Positions 57,901 through 64,000 of a stretch of 64,000 nucleotides of DNA are shown one piece after another. How positions within the stretch are numbered: the stretch's first letter is position 1; each line of letters begins with the position of its first letter. The notes beneath the pieces were generated by a model. That model did not search any database. It was given only the letters and a program-made list of their open reading frames with translations, and was not told the DNA's origin. Made by a program: the position numbers and the translations under genes. This stretch comes from Agrobacterium vitis (GTDB lineage: Bacteria > Pseudomonadota > Alphaproteobacteria > Rhizobiales > Rhizobiaceae): the NCBI RefSeq assembly GCF_037039395.1, contig NZ_CP146241.1:124001-188000 (forward strand), in the 5' to 3' direction.

Positions 57901-59232
57901 ATGCGCCAGATCGACGTGAATGAAACAATAGACAACAGCCCCTTTGGCGGCTTTCAATGGACAGTGGTTGTGCTTTGCGCAATGCTGCTGATTGTTGACG
58001 GCTATGATGTGTTCGTGGCCGGGACGGTGCTGCCGACATTGATTGCGGAATGGGGTCTGAGCAAGCCGCAAGCGGGTGCGTTGCAGGCCTGGGCACTGTT
58101 TGGCATGATGTTCGGTGCCCTTGTTTTCGGCCCATTGGCCGACCGGATTGGCCGTAAAAAGGGCATCGCGATCAGCTTTTTGCTGTTCACCATTTCCACG
58201 CTTCTCACCGGATTTGCCACATCGCCCGACCAGTTCAAGGTTTTTCGCTTCATTGCAGGCCTCGGCTGCGGGGGTCTTATGCCCAATACCGTTGCGCTGA
58301 TGAATGAATATGCCCCCAAACGTCTGCGCAGCACCATGGTGGCGCTCATGTTTTCCGGCTATTCTGTTGGCGGCATGGTGGCGGCTGGCCTCGGCATTGG
58401 CTTGATCCCGCACTATGGTTGGCAGCCGATGTTCTTCGTCGCTGCCGCGCCTTTGCTGCTCCTACCGCTCATTCTATGGCAATTGCCGGAATCAATCGGG
58501 TTTCTGGTTCGGCAGGGTCAGCAGGAAAAAGCAAAGCGCATTTATGCCAAGCTTTATCCGCAAGCCCGCCTTGGAGAGGGCGATGCGCTGGTCCTTGCCG
58601 AAACCAAAGGAGCCCCGGCCTCGGTTGCTGAGCTGTTTCGCCATCAGCGCGCCCTGAGCACGCTCATGCTTTGGCTGGCCTTTTTCTGCTGCCTGCTGCT
58701 GGTCTACTTGCTGTCATCGTGGCTTCCAAAAGTGTTGCAGGAAGCTGGCTATGCCGAAAAAGCCAGCCTTCTCAGCCTGTTTTCGCTAAATTTTGGCGGC
58801 ATGGCTGGCGCAATCATCGGCGGCTGGCTGGGGGATCGCTTCGGGCTGCCAAAGGTTGTTGTTGGCTTCTTTGTAGCAGCAGCGGTGTCCATTGCGCTGA
58901 TTGGCTATAATCCGCCCTCGACACTGCTGTTTCTCATGGTGTTTGTGGCCGGAGCCGCGACGATTGGCACACAGATCCTGCTCTACGCCAGCGTGGCGCA
59001 ACTCTATCATCTCTCCATCCGCTCGACGGGCCTGGGCTGGGCATCGGGCGTGGGCCGAATTGGTGCGATTGTTGGACCAACGCTGGGCGGCGTGCTTCTG
59101 GCACAACAACTGCCCTTGCAGCAAAACTTTCTGATTTTTGCCATCCCCGCAGCAGTTGCCGCTCTGGCCATGGTGGTCTTTGCCGCCAGCAACGCCCGCA
59201 AAGCCAAAACGTTGACACTGGCAACCGCCTGA
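57901..59232 (+). CDS. benK: Aromatic acid:H+ symporter, MFS (BenK/PcaK-like)
   Basis: About 443 residues, 12 membrane segments, AAHS family. The diagnostic DGYDVFVAGTVLPTLI motif in TM1 carries the essential Asp, and the loop 2-3 signature is GPLADRIGRKKG. Its position after benD predicts benzoate uptake. GGGAGGAG precedes the ATG; five upstream codons are open but include the ribosome-binding site. Substrate from context. Confidence 0.85.
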   Translation: MRQIDVNETIDNSPFGGFQWTVVVLCAMLLIVDGYDVFVAGTVLPTLIAEWGLSKPQAGALQAWALFGMMFGALVFGPLADRIGRKKGIAISFLLFTISTLLTGFATSPDQFKVFRFIAGLGCGGLMPNTVALMNEYAPKRLRSTMVALMFSGYSVGGMVAAGLGIGLIPHYGWQPMFFVAAAPLLLLPLILWQLPESIGFLVRQGQQEKAKRIYAKLYPQARLGEGDALVLAETKGAPASVAELFRHQRALSTLMLWLAFFCCLLLVYLLSSWLPKVLQEAGYAEKASLLSLFSLNFGGMAGAIIGGWLGDRFGLPKVVVGFFVAAAVSIALIGYNPPSTLLFLMVFVAGAATIGTQILLYASVAQLYHLSIRSTGLGWASGVGRIGAIVGPTLGGVLLAQQLPLQQNFLIFAIPAAVAALAMVVFAASNARKAKTLTLATA

Positions 59233-59287
59233 CCATTTGCCCGGTGTCCTATTCGGGGCGGCGTTATCAATCAAAGGAAAACTGATT

Positions 59288-59669
59288 ATGGCCGTTTTCG
59301 AGCGACCGGGCTTTCATCTGCACTATCGCATTGATGGGACGCCGGGGCATAAGCCCTGGCTTACCTTCTGCAACTCATTGGGAACCGATCTCCACGCCTG
59401 GGATCGTCAGATCGAGGACCTGTCCCGGTATTATTGCATTTTACGCTATGACCGTCGCGGACATGGATTGTCTTCAGCAGCACCACCGCCACCCTATGCC
59501 CTGAGCGATCTTGGCGCTGATGTGATTGCCTTGCTCGGCACGCTTGGCATCGAGCGTACCCATCAATGCAGCGGTCCTCGCGTTTCTCGCCTCGGGCAAT
59601 CCTGATCAATTCCCCTCACCTGCCCGCGTGCAAGCCATTTATCGATCCATAAGGAGCAAACACCAATGA
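59288..59669 (+). pseudogene. pcaD: 3-oxoadipate enol-lactonase, internally deleted
   Basis: The first ~95 codons match PcaD-type alpha/beta hydrolases (FHLHYRIDG, WLTFCNSLGTDLHAWDRQI, ILRYDRRGHGLS, LGADVIALLGTLGIERTH). The next residues should give the nucleophile elbow (xGxSxGG) but the frame ends in CSGPRVSRLGQS*. In another frame, NAAVLAFLASGNPDQ, the kind of C-terminal helix expected of the same fold, runs to a TGA overlapping the next start. About 150 middle residues, including the catalytic Ser and Asp, are gone, so this copy cannot complete the pathway. Confidence 0.75.
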
Positions 59670-61132
59670 CCACATCAACGCCCTTCATCAAACCCGAACA
59701 TCTGAACGGCGTCGCGTTTGATGGCGGCTGGAAAAGCCTCGGCAGGGTGCAGGAGACGGTCGCGCCTACGAGCGGCAAGACGCTGGGGAAAATTGCGATG
59801 GCAACGGCGCAAGACATCGCGGCCGCTGCCGCGATGGCCCGGAAGGCTCAGCCAGCCTGGGCGGCAACAGCCTATGAGCGACGGGCAGAGATATTGCGCA
59901 ACGCAGCGCGCATTGCAGAAAACAATCGCGATGAGATCGTTGATTGGATCGTGCGTGAATCTGGCTCAACCGTTCCAAAAGCAGCCTTTGAAGTTGCCCT
60001 GACAATAAAAGCACTGTTTGAAGCCTCGGCCATGCCCTCTCAAGCGGCGGGGCAAGTGCTGCCAACGCAGCCCGGACGCCTCAATCTTGCGCGCCGCCGG
60101 GCAATTGGTGTTATCGGGGTCATTTCGCCTTTCAATTTCCCGCTTTACCTTGCCATGCGCGCGATTGCGCCTGCCATTGCCGTCGGCAATGGCGTTGTGC
60201 TCAAGCCAGATCCACGCACGGCCATTTGTGGCGGTCATGTCGTCGCGCGACTTTTTGAAGAGGCAGGTCTGCCCGCGGGCATATTGTCGGTCCTGCCCGG
60301 CGATGGTGAAGCGGGGGCAGCGCTGTGTGATGCTCCAGACATAGGCATGATCCAGTTTACTGGCTCCACTGCGGCGGGCCGCAGAGTGGGTGAAGCCGCT
60401 GGCCGCAATCTCAAGAAAGTCTCACTTGAGTTGGGCGGAAAGAATTCTTTCATTGTACTGGACGACGCCGATCTTGATCTTGCTGTCAAAAATGCTGTCT
60501 GGAGCACCTATCTGCATCATGGCCAGATCTGCATGTCGGCAGGCCGTATTTTGGTGCAGGCCGGGATTGCGCAGGAGTTCACCCGCAGGCTGGCAGAACA
60601 TGCAGGGACTTTGACGTCAGGTGATCCAGCCAGCGGCCAGGTGGCGCTTGGCCCCCTCATCAATCAGGCGCAGCTGGATCATGCAGCCCGAGCTGTCGAG
60701 GCCGCCGTGGCCGGGGGAGCCAAAATCGTTACCGGTGGCGGCCATGACGGGTTGTTTTTCCAGCCGACGGTGCTCTCAGGCGTTAATCCCGACAATCCTG
60801 CCTTCCACGAGGAAATTTTTGGCCCGGTCGCCGTGGTAACTGTTTTTGAAAAAGACGAGGACGCCATCGCTCTCGCCAATGATACCGATTACGGCCTGTC
60901 GGGTGCCATTGTGTCCCGCTCCATCGGCCGTGCATTGGCCATTGGCGAGCGGCTCAATGTCGGCTTGCTCCACATTAATGATGCAACGGTGAATGACGAA
61001 GTGATCAATCCCTTCGGCGGTGTTGGTGCATCCGGCAATGGAACCAGCATTGGCGGTCCGGCAAATTGGGAGGAATTCACGCAGTGGCAGTGGGTGACAA
61101 TCAAGGCCGATGCACCCGCCTACCCGCTCTGA
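59666..61132 (+). CDS. Benzaldehyde dehydrogenase (NAD-dependent, XylC/AreC-like)
   Basis: A 488-residue aldehyde dehydrogenase. It has the NAD-binding region GVIGVISPFNFPLYLAMRAIAPA, FTGSTAAGRRV, the general-base Glu in LELGGKN, and the catalytic Cys in HHGQICMSAGRI; the HGQICM form is typical of benzaldehyde/vanillin dehydrogenases. AAGGAG precedes the ATG. Located in the ben operon beside an aryl-alcohol dehydrogenase, it should oxidise benzaldehyde to benzoate. Confidence 0.86.
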   Translation: MTTSTPFIKPEHLNGVAFDGGWKSLGRVQETVAPTSGKTLGKIAMATAQDIAAAAAMARKAQPAWAATAYERRAEILRNAARIAENNRDEIVDWIVRESGSTVPKAAFEVALTIKALFEASAMPSQAAGQVLPTQPGRLNLARRRAIGVIGVISPFNFPLYLAMRAIAPAIAVGNGVVLKPDPRTAICGGHVVARLFEEAGLPAGILSVLPGDGEAGAALCDAPDIGMIQFTGSTAAGRRVGEAAGRNLKKVSLELGGKNSFIVLDDADLDLAVKNAVWSTYLHHGQICMSAGRILVQAGIAQEFTRRLAEHAGTLTSGDPASGQVALGPLINQAQLDHAARAVEAAVAGGAKIVTGGGHDGLFFQPTVLSGVNPDNPAFHEEIFGPVAVVTVFEKDEDAIALANDTDYGLSGAIVSRSIGRALAIGERLNVGLLHINDATVNDEVINPFGGVGASGNGTSIGGPANWEEFTQWQWVTIKADAPAYPL

Positions 61133-61217
61133 AAGTTCATGGATTATCTGTTTGTTGCCCCGGATTTTCACATAGAAAATGATGTCGTTTGGAAATGCTT
61201 GAGGAGGAGGAAATCTT

Positions 61218-62381
61218 ATGAATCAGAGAATTCAATGCACCGAAATCACCGCCGCTGTGACGCGCGCCAAAGGTGCTGCATTTACCATTGAAAAAGGTGA
61301 TATTCGCGATCCAAAAGGCAGTGAAGTGCTGGTGCGCGTTGTTGCAACCGGGCTTTGCCATACCGATCTCATCGTGCGCGATCAATATTATCCCGTGCCG
61401 CTGCCTGCCGTGCTTGGCCATGAAGGGTCTGGAATCGTCGAGAAAGTCGGGCCGAACGTTAAAAATATCCAGCCCGGTGACCATGTGGTGCTGACCTATG
61501 GTGCCTGTGGTCATTGCGACAGTTGTGCCGAAGGCCAGGGTGCTTATTGCACCCATTTTTACGGTCGCAATTTTGGCGGTTCGGATGGTAATGGCGAGAC
61601 GGCCATTCGCGATGCTGATGGAAAACCATTGCACGATCACTTTTTCGCACAGTCTTCTTTCGCAACCTATGCCCTTGCAGAGGAAAACAATACGGTCAAA
61701 GTGTCGAAAGATGCCCAGCTTGATATTCTCGGCCCTCTTGGTTGCGGCATCCAGACGGGTGCCGGTGCGGTGATGAACGCGCTGAAGGTGACAGCGGGAT
61801 CAAGCTTTGTCAGCTTTGGTGCCGGTGCGGTGGGCCTCAGCGCCATTATGGCGGCGCGCATTGTCGGTGCCACCACCATTATCGCGGTTGACGTTGTGCC
61901 TTCACGGCTTGAGCTGGCCAAGACGCTTGGCGCGACCCATGTGGTCAACAGCCGTGAACAGGATATTGTCGAAGCCATCACCGAAATAACCGGCTCAGGT
62001 GTGAATTTCGCGCTGGAATCCACAGGCCGTCCCGAGGTTCTGGCCCAAGGCATCGAGACACTTGGCTTGCTGGGTATGATTGGTGTGGTCGGCGCGCCGA
62101 AGCTTGGCACCAAGGCTGAGTTTGATGTCAACAACCTGCTGCTCAAGGGTCGCAGCATTCGGGGCATTGTGGAAGGTGACAGTGTGCCACAGATCTTTAT
62201 TCCGCAACTGGTAGAGCTACACCGTCAAGGACGCTTCCCCTTTGATAAATTGGTCAAGTTCTACCCTCTTGCCGACATCAATCAGGCGGTCAAGGATAGT
62301 GAAAGCGGTGTGACACTGAAGGCAATCTTGCGCATGCCGGGTTCCGGATATTCTTTCACAGCGCTGTGGACATTGATGTAA
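61218..62381 (+). CDS. Aryl (benzyl) alcohol dehydrogenase (XylB/AreB-like)
   Basis: A 387-residue zinc-dependent medium-chain dehydrogenase. Catalytic zinc ligands lie in TGLCHTDL and [12 protein letters not shown]; the structural zinc site is [17 protein letters not shown]; the NAD site is [34 protein letters not shown] and the sequence [13 protein letters not shown] are typical of benzyl alcohol dehydrogenases. GGAGGAGG precedes the ATG. The last ~15 residues ([11 protein letters not shown]) look unusual and may reflect the nearby IS scar. Last gene of the operon. Confidence 0.86.
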   Translation: MNQRIQCTEITAAVTRAKGAAFTIEKGDIRDPKGSEVLVRVVATGLCHTDLIVRDQYYPVPLPAVLGHEGSGIVEKVGPNVKNIQPGDHVVLTYGACGHCDSCAEGQGAYCTHFYGRNFGGSDGNGETAIRDADGKPLHDHFFAQSSFATYALAEENNTVKVSKDAQLDILGPLGCGIQTGAGAVMNALKVTAGSSFVSFGAGAVGLSAIMAARIVGATTIIAVDVVPSRLELAKTLGATHVVNSREQDIVEAITEITGSGVNFALESTGRPEVLAQGIETLGLLGMIGVVGAPKLGTKAEFDVNNLLLKGRSIRGIVEGDSVPQIFIPQLVELHRQGRFPFDKLVKFYPLADINQAVKDSESGVTLKAILRMPGSGYSFTALWTLM

Positions 62382-62505
62382 AAGTGGGACGTGTTGCATC
62401 GATCCCATATACATTTTTCACATTCAGCGTCTGTGGGAAGCTTCACTTACTGCTCATTATGTCCGATTTTGTGGTGACTGCGCAGCCCGTTCTGGCAGGC
62501 AGCGC
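62382..62505. other. Spacer between the aromatic operon and the IS6 remnant
   Basis: No gene or clear terminator is visible after the dehydrogenase stop. The sequence TTTTTCACATTCAGCG and flanks show no strong dyad. The unusual dehydrogenase tail and the following transposase scrap suggest a past insertion/deletion joint here. Confidence 0.35.
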
Positions 62506-62658
62506 GTCATCATCTCTCATCAAACCGCGTGGCTCTGGGCTGAGAAATTCGTCAGACACTTTGCCAATGATCTCCAGAAGCGAGCTGCTGGCAAGCTTGG
62601 AGATATCTGGCATCTTGATGAGGTTGCCATCACCAGCGGAGGAAAGACACAGATTTAA
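62506..62658 (+). pseudogene. IS6-family transposase remnant
   Basis: VIISHQTAWLWAEKFVRHFANDL, then KLGDIWHLDEVAITSGGKT matches the region around the first catalytic Asp of IS6-family transposases (typically VSHxTxxxWxxKFGxxxA...WHxDEVxIxIxGKxxWLWRAVD). Both ends are lost and the frame ends where the palindromic repeat begins. Confidence 0.75.
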
Positions 62659-62704
62659 AGTGTTACAGCATCCCCAGTGCGTTTTATAAAACGCACGGCG
62701 CTGT
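62651..62704. repeat. Dispersed palindromic repeat, copy 2
   Basis: The same AGATTTAAAGTGTTACAGC lead as at 50141, then ATCCCCA in place of GCC, then the shared arms GTGCGTTTTA / TAAAACGCAC and GGCGCTGT. It abuts the stop of the minus-strand ABC ATPase, where it could serve as that gene's terminator. Confidence 0.78.
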
Positions 62705-62705
62705 G

Positions 62706-63506
62706 CTAAAATGCATGATTGGCGTGTCGGTGCGCCAATTCAACGTCAAAATGCGGTGGTGCGTCATGGGCGATTTCGACAAACCGCCCTTTGACGCGAA
62801 ACACCTCTTCAATCAAGCCGCTTTCGGCCAGCGCGCGCGGCGCGCCGTCAAACATCAGTTCGCCTTTGCTCAGCAATGAGATCTGGTCGCAGATCGACAT
62901 GGCCTGATTGAGATCGTGGATTGCCATAACAATGCTCACGCCCCGCTCTCGGCTCAGTTGATGAACGAGATTCAAGATCTCGATTTGATAGCCAATATCG
63001 AGAAATGAAGTGGGCTCGTCCAACAGCAGAATTTGGGCTTCCTGCGCAATTGCAGCTGATATCCATGCTCTCTGGCGCTCGCCGCCGGACAGTTCTTTGA
63101 GGCTTCTGTCCGCGAGATCGCTCAGGCCTGTGCTGTCCAACGCCCAATGGATGGCATCCTCATCCCGTTGGCTATAGCTTCTGAGCAGGCCAACATGGGC
63201 AAAGCGCCCTTGCCGAACCAATTGTGCGACTGTCATTTCGTCAGGCGCGGTTGGTTGCTGGGGCAAAAACGCCAGTTTTTTGGCCAATTGCCGCCTTGGC
63301 ATTGTATTCACAGGTGTGCCATCAATGGCCGCACTGCCCTCCTGTGGCACAATCAGTCCGGCCAATGCCTGAAGCGCTGTGCTTTTGCCAGAGCCATTCG
63401 GGCCGATCAGCGCCCGGATCTCCCCTGGCTTGATGGAGAGGGTCAGACGGTTGAGTGCTTTGCGCCGGGCATAATGGACGGACAGCCCCGAACAGGACAG
63501 CAACAT
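62706..63506 (-). CDS. Iron-chelate ABC transporter ATP-binding protein (FecE/FhuC-like)
   Basis: A 266-residue ATPase. Walker A is GPNGSGKST, followed by LAFLPQQP typical of the FepC/FhuC/BtuD group, the signature LSGGERQRAWIS, Walker B ILLLDEPTSFLD, and the H-loop VMAIHDLNQAM. It should power uptake of a ferric siderophore, haem or cobalamin; the substrate is undetermined. GAGG precedes the ATG, which lies 7 bases after the upstream permease stop. Confidence 0.87.
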   Translation of the reverse strand: MLLSCSGLSVHYARRKALNRLTLSIKPGEIRALIGPNGSGKSTALQALAGLIVPQEGSAAIDGTPVNTMPRRQLAKKLAFLPQQPTAPDEMTVAQLVRQGRFAHVGLLRSYSQRDEDAIHWALDSTGLSDLADRSLKELSGGERQRAWISAAIAQEAQILLLDEPTSFLDIGYQIEILNLVHQLSRERGVSIVMAIHDLNQAMSICDQISLLSKGELMFDGAPRALAESGLIEEVFRVKGRFVEIAHDAPPHFDVELAHRHANHAF

Positions 63507-63513
63507 GGGTTCC

Positions 63514-64000
63514 TCACGGTGTTTTTCGGATCAGAATAATCAGCACGGGAACCCCGAAAATGGCAGTGATAACGCCAATCGGAATTTCCTCTGCCTGTCC
63601 AAGAAGCCTGCCGATCAGGTCTCCCAGTGTAACAACAATAGCACCACAGGCGATGGTCATGGGCATGACCAATGCTGCCCTTTTGCCTGCGAATTTACGG
63701 GCAAGATGCGGCACCACCAGACCAACAAAAACAATTGGGCCAACCGTTGCGACAGCGCTTGACGCCAGCAAACAGGACAGGAGCAAGGCCAAAGAGAATT
63801 GAAGGCGGTAGGACAGGCCAAAGGAGCGTGCGACAGGCGCATCAAACCGCAGCAAATCAAGAGAACGTCGCAAAAACGGCAGCGCGAGCAGCCCAACCAC
63901 CGTGTAGGGAAAGAGGAATTTCACGTGCTCCCAGCTGCGCGCATAGAGGCTGCCTGACAACCAGTCGAGCAGAACTTCAAGCCTGTTGGAGCCCCAACCG
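63514..64000 (-). CDS. FecCD-family ABC transporter permease, 5' part outside window
   Basis: At least 162 C-terminal residues are present; the frame is open to the window edge, so the true start lies beyond it and the internal Leu/Met candidates are not starts. WLSGSLYARSWEHV, SFGLSYRLQFSLALLLSCLLASSAVATVGPIVFVGLVVPHLARKFAG and the ending GVPVLIILIRKTP are classic BtuC/FecCD features. It pairs with the following ATPase; a complete member has about 330 residues. Confidence 0.86.
   Translation of the reverse strand, partial: GWGSNRLEVLLDWLSGSLYARSWEHVKFLFPYTVVGLLALPFLRRSLDLLRFDAPVARSFGLSYRLQFSLALLLSCLLASSAVATVGPIVFVGLVVPHLARKFAGKRAALVMPMTIACGAIVVTLGDLIGRLLGQAEEIPIGVITAIFGVPVLIILIRKTP

Overview
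The window looks like an accessory-rich stretch of a Rhizobiaceae-type alphaproteobacterium (Rhizobium/Agrobacterium/Allorhizobium relatives). The basis is the gene families (carbohydrate ABC transporters with UgpC-type ATPases, ROK regulators, HAMP-rich chemoreceptors, SARP-like regulators), an Ntn asparaginase, DUF4142 and DUF72 genes, and a palindromic intergenic repeat built around CCGAAAA...TTTTCGG that is common in Rhizobiales. The species and the replicon cannot be named from the sequence alone.

Layout. (1) 0-5.7 kb: end of a carbohydrate ABC operon (tail of a probable UgpC-like ATPase, YesL/DUF624 membrane protein, solute-binding protein, DUF2264 protein, and a hexapeptide acyltransferase fused to a long C-terminal domain). 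(2) 6.2-8.1 kb: membrane chemoreceptor with a CHASE3-like sensor and a CheR-docking-like C-terminus. (3) 8.3-19.3 kb: a second carbohydrate system: divergent UgpC-like ATPase, binding protein, two permeases, GH38 alpha-mannosidase, two convergent ROK regulators, and a T2-family isoaspartyl peptidase/asparaginase. (4) 19.3-28.9 kb: GlsB/YeaQ membrane protein, a soluble chemoreceptor with near-identical 90-residue tandem repeats, an Fsr-like MFS exporter with divergent AraC regulator, and stress-type genes (DUF72, zinc alcohol dehydrogenase, DUF4142, isochorismatase-like hydrolase). (5) 29.6-33.8 kb: RND efflux adaptor and pump.

(6) 33.8-43.4 kb: a gene graveyard with insertion sequences. Two identical 1310-bp IS5-family elements (each flanked by AATT), one IS427-type element (flanked by TAA) and an IS remnant sit among broken genes: a LigD fragment, an EamA exporter, an argininosuccinate-synthase-like enzyme, a 2-oxoglutarate dioxygenase fragment, a periplasmic CxxCH protein and a frameshifted SARP regulator. 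The exporter, the ArgG-like gene and the dioxygenase are collinear and look like the ruin of one amino-acid-modification operon.

(7) 43.5-50.1 kb: TetR regulator divergent from a five-gene oligopeptide ABC operon. (8) 50.4-62.4 kb: an aromatic catabolic locus: LysR regulator, then catB-catC-catA-benABCD-benK, a truncated enol-lactonase, and benzaldehyde and benzyl-alcohol dehydrogenases, all on one strand. Together they predict benzyl alcohol -> benzaldehyde -> benzoate -> catechol -> cis,cis-muconate -> muconolactone -> 3-oxoadipate enol-lactone. The next enzyme is broken here and must be supplied elsewhere. (9) 62.5-64 kb: IS6 transposase remnant, a dispersed palindromic repeat, and the end of a FecCD/FecE-type iron-chelate ABC operon that runs off the right edge.

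No tRNA, rRNA or CRISPR array was recognised. The most unusual items are the tandem-repeat chemoreceptor, the mannosidase/asparaginase neighbourhood, the DUF2264/acyltransferase-fusion operon, the decayed EamA/ArgG-like/dioxygenase operon, and several strong hairpins, including ones just downstream of all three binding-protein genes.
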